A DNA stretch of 64,000 nt from Thermus composti. Lineage in GTDB: Bacteria; Deinococcota; Deinococci; Deinococcales; Thermaceae. Below the pieces are notes generated by a model. That model saw nothing but the letters and a program-made list of their open reading frames with translations. It made no database searches and was not told the DNA's origin. The stretch lies in contig NZ_BMPJ01000001.1 of assembly GCF_014647535.1 (NCBI RefSeq), positions 83,641 through 147,640 on the forward strand, written 5' to 3'. Shown here piece after piece: positions 26,412 to 35,811 of the stretch. The position numbers were made by a program, and so were the translations under genes. How positions within the stretch are numbered: the stretch's first letter is position 1; each line of letters begins with the position of its first letter.

Positions 26412-27275
26412 ATGCGGGTCTTCGTCGTGGGGGGAACGGGCTTCGTGGGGCGGCACCTGGTGGCCCTCCTCCTCAAGCGGGGCCACACCCCCATCGTCCT
26501 CTCCCGAAAGCCCCGGGAGCTTTCCCCGGGGGCGGTCTTCGTTCAGGGGGACATCACCCGGGAGGTGCCGGACCTAAGCGGGGCGGAGGCCGCCATCTAC
26601 CTGGCGGGGATCATCCGGGAGCGGGGCCAGGGCTTCCAGGCGGTCCACGTGGAGGGGGTGCGAAACCTCCTTGAGGGGATGCGCCGGGCCGGGGTGAGAC
26701 GCCTTCTCCACATGTCCGCCCTGGGGGCGAGGCGGGGGACGGGAAGCCGCTACTTTGAGACCAAGGCCGAGGCGGAAGAGCTGGTCCAGGCAAGCGGCCT
26801 GGACTGGACCATCCTCCGCCCAAGCCTCATCTTCGGCCCCGGGGACGAGTTCTTTGGCGGCGTCCTCAAGGGCTTGGTCTGCACCCCTCTCCCCTTCGTC
26901 CCCCTCATCGGGGACGGGAGCTTCCCCTTTAGGCCCGTCTACGTGGGGGACGTGGCTTTGGTCTTCGCCGAGGCCTTGGAGCGGGGGGTCTTGGGCCGGC
27001 TGGACCTGGTGGGCCCCAAGGAGTACACCTTCCGGGAGCTTTTGGAGCTGGTGATGAAAACCCTCGGCCGCAAAAAGCCCTTCCTCCCCATCCCCCTTTT
27101 CCTCATGGACCTCCTCGTTCCCCTCCTTTCCCTCCTCCCCTTCGCCCCCCTCACCCTGGACCAGTACCGCATGCTCAAGGAGGGGAACACCGCCCCCTTC
27201 CCCGAGGCCCTAAAGGACCTCCTTCCGAATCCTAAGCCTTTGGAGGAGGTCTTGCCTCAGTACCTCCGGTGCTAG
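26412..27275 (+). CDS. NAD(P)-dependent epimerase/NDUFA9-like atypical SDR
   Basis: 287 residues. It opens with the Rossmann motif VVGGTGFVGRHLV, has DITREVPDL and AIYLAGIIRE, and shows the active-site-region segment SRYFETKAEAEELV (Y-x3-K as YFETK). A hydrophobic stretch near 218-240 (PIPLFLMDLLVPLLSLLPFA) resembles the C-terminal region of complex I NDUFA9-like proteins. Function could be quinone- or nucleotide-sugar-related; not resolved. The ATG is two bases after the restored stop of the CRP-family gene, so the two may once have shared an operon. Confidence 0.85.
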   Translation: MRVFVVGGTGFVGRHLVALLLKRGHTPIVLSRKPRELSPGAVFVQGDITREVPDLSGAEAAIYLAGIIRERGQGFQAVHVEGVRNLLEGMRRAGVRRLLHMSALGARRGTGSRYFETKAEAEELVQASGLDWTILRPSLIFGPGDEFFGGVLKGLVCTPLPFVPLIGDGSFPFRPVYVGDVALVFAEALERGVLGRLDLVGPKEYTFRELLELVMKTLGRKKPFLPIPLFLMDLLVPLLSLLPFAPLTLDQYRMLKEGNTAPFPEALKDLLPNPKPLEEVLPQYLRC

Positions 27276-27325
27276 GGCCTTCTCCTTGCCCTTGGGTCGG
27301 CGGGGAGGGCGGCGAGGAGCCTCTC

Positions 27326-27520
27326 CTAGTCCTCCCGGTCCGCCCGGCCGGGGTCTTGGAACTCGTTCCAGGTGAGGGGCCTTTCCCTGTAGGCCCGGAG
27401 GTCCGGGAACCCCCCAAAGGCCCCGTAGGCCCGCCCGCACCCCGCGCAGAAAAGCCCCTCTCCCAAGGGCCTGCGGCAGGGGGGTAGGCCAAAAGGGAGA
27501 GGAGCCAGGGGGAAAGGGGC
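27326..27520 (-). pseudogene. Zinc-ribbon-like frame following the DUF4397 stop
   Basis: Directly after the DUF4397 TAG, and in the same frame, 64 codons remain open. They read CRRPLGEGLFCAGCGRAYGA, then GGFPDLRAYRERPLTWNEFQ, with a C-x9-C-x2-C cluster. No ATG, GTG or TTG opens it, only CTG. It resembles the C-terminal part of a small zinc-ribbon protein, so it may be a remnant or use an unusual start. The rest of the gap (27276-27325) shows nothing. Confidence 0.4.
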
Positions 27521-28183
27521 CTAGCGGTTGCCACCCAGCGCCGTGGCGTCCACCACGGCCACGACGGTTAGCGTCCCTTCCTTGGCGCTTCCCACGGCGA
27601 AGACGGTGTAGACCTTGCCTGACTCCAGGACCACGCCCGGCAAGGGCAGGACCACGGTGGCGGTGCCCGCCAGGCGGACCTCCAGGTCATACCGTCCGGC
27701 CGGTACGGACAGGTAGGAAGAGGCCTGGGGGAAGGGAAGGCTGGCGAAGAGGACGGGCCCGCCCTTCACCGCCACGTCCACGGCGGGGGCGTCGGGGGAG
27801 GCGTGGACCACCCGGATCCGGGCGTAGCCCGCCCGGGGGAAGAAGCCCGCCAGGAGATCCGTGTAGACCTTGGGCCTAAGGTTGGCCAGGAAGCCCGTGG
27901 CGGCCACGGTGTAGTAGACCCCCTCCTTCAGGTCCAAGGTGGCGTCCAGGACCACCGGGGCGTCCTGCCCGGCGGGCACCACCTGGACCTGCACGGAAGC
28001 GGCGGGGAGGCTGAAGTAGGGGGTGACCTCCTTGAAGGCGAGGCCGGTGAGGATCCTTTGGCCGTTCACCAGCACGTCCACCGCCGGGGCGTCGGGGGAG
28101 AGGTGGGCCACCCGGACCATGGCCCCCTGGGCGAAAGCCAGGGCACCTAGGGCGAGGAGGAAGGGGGCGAGAAGCTTTTTCAT
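27521..28183 (-). CDS. Exported DUF4397 tandem-repeat protein
   Basis: 220 residues. The signal peptide MKKLLAPFLLALGALAFAQG is followed by two DUF4397 repeats, each opening with a variant of VRVAHLSPDAPAVDVLVNG: ~22-120 and ~121-215 (RIRVVHASPDAPAVDVAVKG). It is probably a secreted or surface beta-sandwich protein; function is unknown. ATG 28183 is chosen because GGAGGT lies just upstream; a TATGCT box at 28203-28208 is a possible -10. It follows ruvC with a ~55-base gap, so it probably has its own promoter. Confidence 0.88.
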   Translation of the reverse strand: MKKLLAPFLLALGALAFAQGAMVRVAHLSPDAPAVDVLVNGQRILTGLAFKEVTPYFSLPAASVQVQVVPAGQDAPVVLDATLDLKEGVYYTVAATGFLANLRPKVYTDLLAGFFPRAGYARIRVVHASPDAPAVDVAVKGGPVLFASLPFPQASSYLSVPAGRYDLEVRLAGTATVVLPLPGVVLESGKVYTVFAVGSAKEGTLTVVAVVDATALGGNR

Positions 28184-28240
28184 GTTTAACCTCCAGGCTT
28201 TAAGCATAGGGGGGGAAGGCTTGTAAAAGTATTGTCTACC

Positions 28241-28744
28241 TTACAAAAGGGCCTTGCCCGCTCCCAGGCGGGCGTAGAAGGCGTGGGTGAGGGCGATGGC
28301 CAGGGCGTCGGCCAGGTGGCTTGGGCTAGGGGGTTCCCTTAGCCCCAGAACCCCCCGCACCATGAGGGCCACCTCTTCCTTGGCGGCGTGGCCGTGCCCG
28401 GCCAGGGCCTGCTTCACCTGCATGGGGCCGTAGGCGTAGACCGGCACCCCCGCCTCAAAGGCCGCCACCAGGACCGCCCCCAAGGCCCAGCCCACCTTGT
28501 AGGCCAGCTCGTTTTGCCGGTAGAAATACTGCTCCTCCACCGCGAGCGCCTCGGGCCGGAAGCGGAGGAGGGCCTCCTTGACCCGGGCGTGGATGCGGCC
28601 CACCCGGGCCTCCGCCTTCTCCTTGGGGGAGGTCCTGACCACCTCCCCGTGGAGGAGGCGGGCCTTGAGGGCCCCTTTGCCCTCCACCGCCACCACCCCA
28701 AGGCCCAGGTGGGTGATCCCTGGGTCCACGCCGGCCACCACCAC
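28241..28744 (-). CDS. ruvC: Holliday junction resolvase RuvC
   Basis: 167 residues. The RNase H-like core has VAGVDPGITHLGLG (catalytic Asp at ~7), AVEEQYFYRQN (Glu at ~70), and HLADALAIALTHA with the two late Asp/His residues near 143-146. It cuts Holliday junctions with RuvAB. Sequence is close to T. thermophilus RuvC as I remember it. GTG 28744 gives the expected length, 6 bases after the ftsZ stop, so it probably is the last gene of the division operon. Confidence 0.95.
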   Translation of the reverse strand: MVVAGVDPGITHLGLGVVAVEGKGALKARLLHGEVVRTSPKEKAEARVGRIHARVKEALLRFRPEALAVEEQYFYRQNELAYKVGWALGAVLVAAFEAGVPVYAYGPMQVKQALAGHGHAAKEEVALMVRGVLGLREPPSPSHLADALAIALTHAFYARLGAGKALL

Positions 28745-28750
28745 GGGCGG

Positions 28751-29806
28751 TTAGTTCCCCCGTTTGGGCGGGTAGTCCCCGTCCCCGTAGCGGATGAAGG
28801 CGGGGATGTCAAAGTTGTAGGGGTCGGGGTGGGCGGGGAAGTCCAGGGGGCGGGCGGGCTTGGCCACCACGGCGCTTTCCCCGAAGCCCGCGGCGATGAG
28901 GATGACCCTAAGCTCGTCCTGGGCCCTTTCGTCGTAGGTGACCCCGTAGAGGATGTCCACGTCCTCGTGGCCCGTGGCCTCCCGGATCCTTTCCACCACC
29001 TCGGCGGCCTCCATGAGGGAGAGCTCCTCCGAGCCCACCACGTTGAGGAGGAGCCTCTTGGCCCCCTCAATGGAGCGCTCCAAGAGGGGGCTATGGGTGG
29101 CCGACTTGGCGGCCTCCTCCACCCGGTTCTCCCCCCGGCCCGCCCCGATGCCCATGAGGACCTGCCCCGCCCCCTCCAGAAGGGCCTTGACGTCGGCGAA
29201 GTCCACGTTGATGAGCCCGGGGAGGTTGATGACGTCGGTGATCCCCTTCACCCCGTGGTAGAGGACCCGGTCGGCGATGAGAAAGGCGTCCTTGAGGGTG
29301 ATCTTTTTGTCCACGGCGGAGAGGAGGCGGTCGTTCTGGACCACCACCATGGCGTCCACCCGGTCTTTGAGTTTTCTGATGCCCTCCTCGGCGGCCCGCA
29401 TCCGCTTGGGGCCCTCAAAGCTGAAGGGCCGGGTGACCACGGCCACGGTGAGGGCCCCGAGGCGCTTGGCCACGTCGGCCACCACGGGGGCGCTTCCTGT
29501 GCCCGTGCCGCCCCCCATGCCGGCGGTGATGAAGACCAGGTCCGCCCCCTCCAGGGCCTCGGCGATGAGGTCCTGGGCCTCGAGGGCCGCCTTCTCCCCG
29601 ATCTCGGGGTTAGCCCCGGCCCCGAGGCCCCGGGTGAGCTTCTCCCCGAGCTGGATTCTAACGTCCGCCAGGCTCTTGGCCAGGACCTGGGCGTCGGTGT
29701 TGGCGGCGATGAACTCCACCCCGGAAAGCCCCGCCTCAATCATGCGGTTCACGGCGTTGTTCCCTGCGCCCCCGAGACCGATCACCTTGATAGTTGCCCC
29801 TTCCAT
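28751..29806 (-). CDS. ftsZ: Cell division GTPase FtsZ
   Basis: 351 residues. N-terminal [19 protein letters not shown], the tubulin signature [10 protein letters not shown] at ~101-110, the T7 loop ([11 protein letters not shown]) and a short variable C-terminal tail ending [19 protein letters not shown], the likely FtsA-binding peptide. It polymerises into the Z ring. The tail is shorter than in E. coli but the conserved end is present. It follows ftsA by 11 bases. Confidence 0.97.
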   Translation of the reverse strand: MEGATIKVIGLGGAGNNAVNRMIEAGLSGVEFIAANTDAQVLAKSLADVRIQLGEKLTRGLGAGANPEIGEKAALEAQDLIAEALEGADLVFITAGMGGGTGTGSAPVVADVAKRLGALTVAVVTRPFSFEGPKRMRAAEEGIRKLKDRVDAMVVVQNDRLLSAVDKKITLKDAFLIADRVLYHGVKGITDVINLPGLINVDFADVKALLEGAGQVLMGIGAGRGENRVEEAAKSATHSPLLERSIEGAKRLLLNVVGSEELSLMEAAEVVERIREATGHEDVDILYGVTYDERAQDELRVILIAAGFGESAVVAKPARPLDFPAHPDPYNFDIPAFIRYGDGDYPPKRGN

Positions 29807-29817
29807 CCCCTCACCCC

Positions 29818-31053
29818 CTAGAACAGGTTGTTCAAAATCTCCTTGATTTTAGCCCAAAGCCCCTCGCCCTTTGGGGCTTCCTCCCGCTTTTCCCGTGCCC
29901 TTCCCCGCCTTTCCTCCTCCCGGGGGAGGGTGCTCCCGTAGCGCACGAGCCCCACGGCGGTGGCGTGGGCGGGGGTGGCCACCACGTCGGTGAGGCCCGA
30001 GACCCCCTGGGGCTTGCCCAGGCGCACGGGCAGGCCGTACTGCTGCCGGGCCAGAAGGTCAAAGCCCCTAAGGAGGGCCCCGCCCCCCGTGAGGACCACC
30101 CGGTTCACCCGGATCTCCAAAGGCCCCACCGCCTCGTCCACCGCCTGGCGGGAGAGGTGGAGGATTTCCCGAAGCCTTGGCCGGATGATCCGGGCGAGCT
30201 CCGGGGCCGGGACCTCCCCCAAAGAGCCTCCTTCCTGGTTGATCTCCAGGACCAGCTCGGGGTCGGCCAGCTCGGGGAAGGCCGCCCCGTACTTCCGCTT
30301 CACCCGCTCCGCCTCCTCAAAGGGAATCCGGAGGAGCTGGGCGATGTCCTGGGTCACGTGGTCGCCCCCCAAGGGCAGCACCGCGGAAAAGGCCAGGCGG
30401 CCTTCCCGGAAGAGGGCGATGTCCGTGGTCCCGCCGCCCACGTCCAGGACCAGGACGCTCATGTGCTCCTCCTCGGGGGAGAGGGCGCCGAGGCCGCTGG
30501 CCAAAGGCTGGGCTACCAGGGCCTCCACCTCAAGCCCCGCCCCCTCCACCGCCCGCCGCAGGTTGGCCAGAGGGCCCCGGCCTGCGGCGATCAGGTGCAC
30601 GTCTACCTCGAGGCGCACCCCCGCCATGCCCACAGGGTCCCGGATCCCCTCCTGGCCGTCCACCTTGAACTCCAGGGGCAGGGCGTGGAGGAGCTCCAGC
30701 TCGGCGTCAAAGGGGTAGGCTTTGGCCTGCTCAATGGCCCGGTCCACGTCCGCCTGGGCGATGCTGTGCCCCCGGCGGATGGCCGCCAGGCCGTGGCTGG
30801 TCACGCCCTTGAGGTGGTTGCCCCCCACCCCCACCACCACCCGCTCCACCCGGACCCCCGCCACCCGCTCCGCCTGGTGGAGGCTTTGCCGGATGGCCTC
30901 GGTGGTGCGCTCCAGGTTGACCACCACCCCCCGCTTCAGGCCCTGGGAGGGGGCGGTGCCCTCGCCGATGATGTCCAAGACGCCATCGGGGGAAATCTCC
31001 CCGATGACGGTGGTGACCTTGCTGGTTCCCACGTCCAATCCTGCGATGATCAT
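29818..31053 (-). CDS. ftsA: Cell division protein FtsA
   Basis: 411 residues, an actin-like ATPase that tethers FtsZ to the membrane. Motifs: phosphate 1 [15 protein letters not shown] near the start, phosphate 2 [15 protein letters not shown] near 205, adenosine [12 protein letters not shown] near 325. The C terminus ([14 protein letters not shown]) is the amphipathic membrane helix. ATG 31053 overlaps the ftsQ stop as ATGA. A longer open frame to 31176 would lie inside ftsQ and is rejected. Confidence 0.96.
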   Translation of the reverse strand: MIIAGLDVGTSKVTTVIGEISPDGVLDIIGEGTAPSQGLKRGVVVNLERTTEAIRQSLHQAERVAGVRVERVVVGVGGNHLKGVTSHGLAAIRRGHSIAQADVDRAIEQAKAYPFDAELELLHALPLEFKVDGQEGIRDPVGMAGVRLEVDVHLIAAGRGPLANLRRAVEGAGLEVEALVAQPLASGLGALSPEEEHMSVLVLDVGGGTTDIALFREGRLAFSAVLPLGGDHVTQDIAQLLRIPFEEAERVKRKYGAAFPELADPELVLEINQEGGSLGEVPAPELARIIRPRLREILHLSRQAVDEAVGPLEIRVNRVVLTGGGALLRGFDLLARQQYGLPVRLGKPQGVSGLTDVVATPAHATAVGLVRYGSTLPREEERRGRAREKREEAPKGEGLWAKIKEILNNLF

Positions 31054-31625
31054 GGGCGTACGCTCACCCCCCAAGAATACACGTAAATCTGGCCGCGAAA
31101 CATACCCGTTTGGGCATACTCTAGCAGAAGTTCCGCCTTGGGGGCAAAGAGGGTGGCCTGGGGAAGCTCCACCCAAAACCCCACTGGGGTATAGCGGAGG
31201 CGCCTGGCCTTGGGAAAGGCCCGGGCCAGCTGGAGAAGGGCTTGGGCGGGGAGGGGGCCTTGTCCCACCACCTTAGGCCCCGGCGCCCAGGGGGCCCCTC
31301 CGGGAAGCCGGGTGCCGTCCTCGGCCAGGGCGTCCCCGTCCTTAAGGGGAAGGAAGGGGACCCGCTCCCGCACCCACAGGCGCACCACCCCCACCCGGGG
31401 CCGCTCCAGGTGGGCCTCGGCCACCCAGGGGTTTTTCCGGAGGGGTTCTAGGCGGTAGGGCAGGGCCCAAAGCCAAGGGCTTCCCGGGAGGAGGCCCACC
31501 GCCTTCAGCACCGCCTCCTCCTTAAGGTGCCTTAGGCCTTCCACCTCCACCCGCTCTATGGGGAAGGCCACGAGGCTTCCCACGTACAAGGTGATGAGGA
31601 GAAGCCCCGCCAAAAAGCCCCTCAC
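31050..31625 (-). CDS. ftsQ: Cell division protein FtsQ/DivIB
   Basis: 191 residues. One N-terminal membrane helix (FLAGLLLITLYVGSLVAFP) precedes the POTRA domain (IERVEVEGLRHLKEEAVLKA) at ~28-95 and a beta domain. The protein is shorter than the E. coli version. GTG 31625 overlaps the murB stop as GTGA, which decides the start. It bridges FtsL/FtsB-type proteins and the septal machinery. Confidence 0.88.
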   Translation of the reverse strand: MRGFLAGLLLITLYVGSLVAFPIERVEVEGLRHLKEEAVLKAVGLLPGSPWLWALPYRLEPLRKNPWVAEAHLERPRVGVVRLWVRERVPFLPLKDGDALAEDGTRLPGGAPWAPGPKVVGQGPLPAQALLQLARAFPKARRLRYTPVGFWVELPQATLFAPKAELLLEYAQTGMFRGQIYVYSWGVSVRP

Positions 31626-32419
31626 GGCCACACCTCCCACTCCAGCTCCAGGGGAAGCTCCTCCTGGATGCGCCGCACCAGGGCCAGGATGTCCCGGGCG
31701 GTGGCCCTTCCCAGGTTGACGATGAAGTTGCCGTGCTCCAGGGAGACCATGGCGTCCCCCACCCGGAGGCCTTTGAGCCCCCTTTGGTCAATGAGCTTCC
31801 CCGCCGACTGGCCCGGGGGGTTTTTGAAGGCGCACCCCGCGCTTTTCCGCTTGGGTTGCCCTTTGCGGGCCCGGTCCACTTCCTCCATGCGCCTTAGGAT
31901 CTCCTCCTTGGGGCGCTCCTTGAGGCGAAGCCTGACCCGGGTGACGATCCCCCCTTCGGGCAAGCGGCTTTGCCGGTAGCCGAAGCCGAGCTCCTCGGGG
32001 CGGTAGACGTGGAAGGCCCCGTCGTGGAAGATCTCTACCGCTTCCAAAGCGTCCGCCATCTCTCCGAAGCGGGTGCCGGCGTTCATCTTCACCGCTCCCC
32101 CCACCTGGGCGGGGATGCCGAGAAGCCCTTCCAGGCCCGAAAGCCCCGCCCGGGCCGCCTCCTGCACCAAAAGGGGCAGGAGAACCCCCGCCCCCACCCA
32201 GCCCCTGAGGTCGTAGGTCTGGAACGCCCCCGCCAGGCGGATCACCCGCTCGGGGACCCCCTCGTCCAGCACCAGGAGGTTGGAGCCGTTGCCCAGGACC
32301 CGGTAGGGGGCCTCGGTGGCTTTCCTAAGCTCCTCGGGGGTCTCCACCGTCCATAGCTCCGCCGGCCCCCCCACCCCCAAGGTGGTGTAGTCCTTGAGGA
32401 GCACCCGTTCAACCCTCAT
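31622..32419 (-). CDS. murB: UDP-N-acetylenolpyruvoylglucosamine reductase
   Basis: 265 residues, an FAD flavoenzyme that reduces UDP-GlcNAc-enolpyruvate to UDP-MurNAc. Seen: TTLGVGGPAELW and VLGNGSNLLVLDEG for FAD, GIPAQVGGAVKMNAG, YRQSRLP, and KSAGCAFKNPPGQSAGKLID with the Ser/Cys region. The short form (type II) is suggested by length. ATG 32419 overlaps murC by 11 bases. Confidence 0.95.
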   Translation of the reverse strand: MRVERVLLKDYTTLGVGGPAELWTVETPEELRKATEAPYRVLGNGSNLLVLDEGVPERVIRLAGAFQTYDLRGWVGAGVLLPLLVQEAARAGLSGLEGLLGIPAQVGGAVKMNAGTRFGEMADALEAVEIFHDGAFHVYRPEELGFGYRQSRLPEGGIVTRVRLRLKERPKEEILRRMEEVDRARKGQPKRKSAGCAFKNPPGQSAGKLIDQRGLKGLRVGDAMVSLEHGNFIVNLGRATARDILALVRRIQEELPLELEWEVWP

Positions 32420-33749
32420 GGACGAGCCTCCAGGCGAGCTCCGTCACGTCCCCCGCTCCCAGGGTGAGCCAGAGGTCCTCCGGGGTGGCGCTGGCCTTGG
32501 CGTAGGCCAAGGCCTCCTCCTTGCCCAAGGTGATAGCCCTTTTGCCCCGGGCCGTTAGGCGTTGGGCGATCATCTGGGCGAGCTCCTCCGGGGCCACCTC
32601 TCCCTTCTCCCCGGCGGTGTAGACGGGGAGGACCACCACCTCCTCGGCGGGCTCCAAGGCCTCGGCGAAGGCTTCCCAAAGAGCTAGGGTGCGCAGGAGG
32701 CGGTGGGGCTGGAAGAGGACCCGGACCCTTCGGCCCAAAAGGCGGGCGGCCTCGAGGGTGGCCCGCACCTCGGTGGGGTGGTGGGCGTAATCGTCCACCA
32801 CCCAGGCCCCCCGCACCTCCCCCACCTTCTGGAAGCGACGCCCCACCCCGGGGAAGCGGGCGAGGCCCTCCAGAATGGCCCCTTCCTCCACCCCGAAGGC
32901 CAAGGCGGCTAAAGAGGCGGCCAGGGCGTTTTGCACGTTGTGCCGCCCGGGGACCCTTAGCCTCGCCTCCCCTAAGGGCCTTCCCTCCCAAAAGAGGAGG
33001 AAACGGCTTTCCGTGGGGGAAAGGACTACCCCTTCCGCCCAAAGCTCCCCGCCCTCCCCGAAGCGCCTTTGGGGAAGGCCTTGGGCCAGGGCCAAAAGCC
33101 CCGGGTCCTGGGCGGGGAGGACGGCCACCTTCGCCCTTTCCAGGAAGTTCCGGGTGGCCCTCTTTAGGGCCTCGAGGCTTTCGTGGTAGTTGGGGGCCTT
33201 CTGCCCTTGGGGGGCCACGTGGTCCGCCTCGAGGTTGGTCACCACCGCCAACCCCACCCCCACCTCCTGGAAGAGGGGGTCGGACTCGTCCACCTCCGCC
33301 AGGCGGGGGCCTTGGCCGTAGCGGGCGTTCCCGGGAAGGAGGGAAAGCTCCCCCCCCAGGAAAACCCACGGGTCAAGCCCCGCCGCGAGGAGGATGCTCG
33401 CCAGCATCCCCGTGGTGGTGGTCTTGCCGTGGGTGCCCGTGACCCCCAAGGAGGGCTTGGGCTGGAGGAGGTGGGCGAGAAGCTCCATCCTCCGCAGGAC
33501 CTTAAGGCCCAAGGCCTTGGCCCGGGCCACCTCGGGGTGGTCCAGGGGGACGGGGGTGGGGACGACGAGGGTGTCCTCCTCCTGGAGGTGGGCGGGGTCG
33601 TGCCCGGCGTGGACGGGGACCCCTAGGGCCTTTGCCCGCCTTCCCGGGGCCAGGTCGCACCCCGTCACCCCCACCCCTTCCGCCAGGAGAAGCCGGGCCA
33701 AGGCGCTCATCCCCACCCCTTCTATGCCCATGATGTGCGCGCGCTTCAT
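32409..33749 (-). CDS. murC: UDP-N-acetylmuramate--L-alanine ligase
   Basis: 446 residues. N-terminal Rossmann GIEGVGMSALARLLL, ATP motif GVTGTHGKTTTTGML at ~105-120, EVDESD, the central NLEADHVAP (His), and DDYAHHPTEVRA at ~325. It adds L-Ala to UDP-MurNAc, the first peptide step. ATG 33749 overlaps the murG stop as ATGA; a longer upstream frame is antisense-like in composition and is rejected. Confidence 0.96.
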   Translation of the reverse strand: MKRAHIMGIEGVGMSALARLLLAEGVGVTGCDLAPGRRAKALGVPVHAGHDPAHLQEEDTLVVPTPVPLDHPEVARAKALGLKVLRRMELLAHLLQPKPSLGVTGTHGKTTTTGMLASILLAAGLDPWVFLGGELSLLPGNARYGQGPRLAEVDESDPLFQEVGVGLAVVTNLEADHVAPQGQKAPNYHESLEALKRATRNFLERAKVAVLPAQDPGLLALAQGLPQRRFGEGGELWAEGVVLSPTESRFLLFWEGRPLGEARLRVPGRHNVQNALAASLAALAFGVEEGAILEGLARFPGVGRRFQKVGEVRGAWVVDDYAHHPTEVRATLEAARLLGRRVRVLFQPHRLLRTLALWEAFAEALEPAEEVVVLPVYTAGEKGEVAPEELAQMIAQRLTARGKRAITLGKEEALAYAKASATPEDLWLTLGAGDVTELAWRLVHEG

Positions 33750-34765
33750 AGGAACTCCTCCAACCAATCCGCGATCCGCCCCGCCGCCCCTTTCGGGGAG
33801 AGCCTGTCCATGCCTTTCTGGTAGGGCTCGGGGTTTTCCAAAACCTTTAGAACCTGCTGGGGAAGCCGGGCGTAGTCCCCAAGCTCCGCCCCTCCCGCCT
33901 GGGCGTAGGCCCGGGCGTTGGCGGCCTGGGCCCCGCCGTCTAGCCTTGGGGGAAGGGGGAAGAGAAGGGCGGGCAGGCGGTGGAAGGCGGCCTCGGCCAA
34001 GGTGCCCGCCCCGGCCCGGGCCAGGAGGAGGTCGGCGGCGCTCATGGCCAAAGGGGCGTCCACGAAGCCCTGGACCCGGTAGCCCTCCTCCTCCAGGTGG
34101 CGGTAGCGCTCCACCCACCGCTCCCCCACCTGGTGGAGGACGGGTAGGCCCAGGGGCTTGAGGAGGGGGGGGAGCTTCTCGTTGAGCTCCAGGCTCCCCT
34201 GGCTTCCCCCCAGGACCAGGAGGAGGGGCTTCCTGGGGTCAAAGCCCAGGCGGCTTTTGGCCTCCTCCTTGGGGTAGCGCACCTCCCGCACGGGGTAACC
34301 CACCACCCGGGCCTTCCGGGAAAGCCTAGGGGGAAGGCCCACGGGCACGGAGAGGGCGAGGCCTTGGGCCAAGGGGGCGAGGGCCCGGATGGCCAGGCCC
34401 AGCTTGGCGTTTTGCTCGTGGAGGAGGAGGGGGATGCGGAGGAGGCTTGCCGCCATTCCCCCGGGAAAGCCCGCATACCCGCCCGTGCTGAGCACCGCCT
34501 TGGGCTTAAGCCGCCTAAGGAGGGCCTGGGCCTTAAGCACCCCCCTTAGGACCTTGGGGGCTTCCTGGGGTTTGAGGGCGGTCCGGTCCAGCTTCCCCGC
34601 GGGGATGAGGGCGTGGGGAATGGGGCTTTGGGGGAGGAGGCGGGCCTCGAGGCCCCCTTCCGCCCCCAGGTAGAAGACAGCGTGGCCCCGCCTCCTTAGC
34701 TCCTCCGCCACCGCCAAGGCGGGGAAGAGGTGGCCCCCCGTGCCCCCGCCCGTCAGGAGGACCAT
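33746..34765 (-). CDS. murG: Lipid II synthase MurG
   Basis: 339 residues of the GT28 family. Glycine-rich loop LTGGGTGGHLFPALAVAEEL at the N terminus, GYAGFPGG, LVLGGSQGSLELN and ADLLLARAGAGTLAEAAF for UDP-GlcNAc binding. It adds GlcNAc to lipid I at the inner membrane face. ATG 34765 overlaps the end of ftsW by 13 bases. Confidence 0.96.
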   Translation of the reverse strand: MVLLTGGGTGGHLFPALAVAEELRRRGHAVFYLGAEGGLEARLLPQSPIPHALIPAGKLDRTALKPQEAPKVLRGVLKAQALLRRLKPKAVLSTGGYAGFPGGMAASLLRIPLLLHEQNAKLGLAIRALAPLAQGLALSVPVGLPPRLSRKARVVGYPVREVRYPKEEAKSRLGFDPRKPLLLVLGGSQGSLELNEKLPPLLKPLGLPVLHQVGERWVERYRHLEEEGYRVQGFVDAPLAMSAADLLLARAGAGTLAEAAFHRLPALLFPLPPRLDGGAQAANARAYAQAGGAELGDYARLPQQVLKVLENPEPYQKGMDRLSPKGAAGRIADWLEEFL

Positions 34766-35811
34766 GCCCTCACCCCCTTTCCCTGGGCCTCCCGGGCCAG
34801 GCGGAGGAGCATGCCTAGGGCAAGGCCGGAGACCAGGAGAGAGCTACCCCCGTAGGAGACGAAGGGCAGGGGCACCCCCGTGACGGGCAGGAAGCCCACG
34901 GTGACCCCGATGTTGATGGCCGCCTGCAGGGTGAGGTAGAGGGTGAGGCCCAGGGCTACAAGGCTCTTTGGGCCTTGCAGGGCCAGGGCCAGGGCTAAAC
35001 CCCTTAGGAAGAGGAGGAAGTAGAGGAAAAGGACCATCCCCCCGCCCACCCAGCCCGTGGCGAAAACCACGCTGGCGAAGACCATGTCGTTGTGGGCCTC
35101 GGGAAGGTGGGGCAGGTCGCCCCCGGGCCCCTGGCCTAGGGGGCCTGCCAGGAGGAGGGCCTTTTGCGCCTGGATCACCTGGTAGGCGCCCTGGGTGGGG
35201 CTGGCCTCGCCCTGTATGTAGTCCAGAAAGCTTGTGAACCGCTCAGAAACGTACCGGAAACGGGCCAGGTAGATTCCGGAAAAGGGCGAGACCGCCAGGG
35301 CCCCGGCGAGACTCACCATGAGAAGCCGCCGCCAGGGGACCCCCGCCAGGATGAAGAGGAGGGCCGCCAGGGTGGCGAGGAAGAGGGCGGTGGCGAAATC
35401 GGGCTCCACCAGGACGAGACCGGCCAAGGCCCCCGAGAGAAAGGCCGCCCCCACGATGGGGTAGTCGCTTCCCTTCCGGCCCACGAAGGAGGCCACGTAG
35501 AGGACCAGGACCACCTTCGCCAGCTCGGAGGGCTGGAAAGCGAAGGGCCCCAGGTAGAACCAGCGCCTAACCCCCCCGGGCCCGTCCCCCAGGAAGAGCA
35601 CCAGGACCAAAAGGCCCAGGGTGAGGAGGAGGAGGCCTCGAGCCCGGCGCAACATCCAGTCGGGGGAGAGGAGGTAGCCCAGGAGGAGGGCCAAGAGGGC
35701 CAGGCCCACCCGGAGGAGGTGCCCCCCCAGGAGGCCGGGTTCCGCCACCCCTACCCCCAGAAGGCCGAAGGCCAGGAGGAGGAGGCCGCTTAGGAGGAGG
35801 ACGGGGTCCAA
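34753..35811 (-). CDS. ftsW: Lipid II polymerase FtsW (SEDS family)
   Basis: 352 residues with ten membrane helices. SEDS motifs: FQPSELAKVVLVLYVASF at ~95-112, LVEPDFATA, PEAHNDMVFA, and PFVSYGGSSLLVSGLALG near the end. It polymerises glycan strands at the septum with FtsI. The start is TTG 35811, preceded by GGGAGG, with an in-frame TGA just upstream so no earlier start is available. It overlaps murD by 22 bases. Confidence 0.95.
   Translation of the reverse strand: MDPVLLLSGLLLLAFGLLGVGVAEPGLLGGHLLRVGLALLALLLGYLLSPDWMLRRARGLLLLTLGLLVLVLFLGDGPGGVRRWFYLGPFAFQPSELAKVVLVLYVASFVGRKGSDYPIVGAAFLSGALAGLVLVEPDFATALFLATLAALLFILAGVPWRRLLMVSLAGALAVSPFSGIYLARFRYVSERFTSFLDYIQGEASPTQGAYQVIQAQKALLLAGPLGQGPGGDLPHLPEAHNDMVFASVVFATGWVGGGMVLFLYFLLFLRGLALALALQGPKSLVALGLTLYLTLQAAINIGVTVGFLPVTGVPLPFVSYGGSSLLVSGLALGMLLRLAREAQGKGVRAWSS

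Noticed and set aside
28388..29821. 477-codon frame on the plus strand opposite ruvC/ftsZ
   Set aside because: Composition is low-complexity (His, Gly, Val, Pro) and ftsZ and ruvC on the other strand are clear.
29794..31086. 430-codon frame opposite ftsA
   Set aside because: Same reason; ftsA has full actin-fold motifs.
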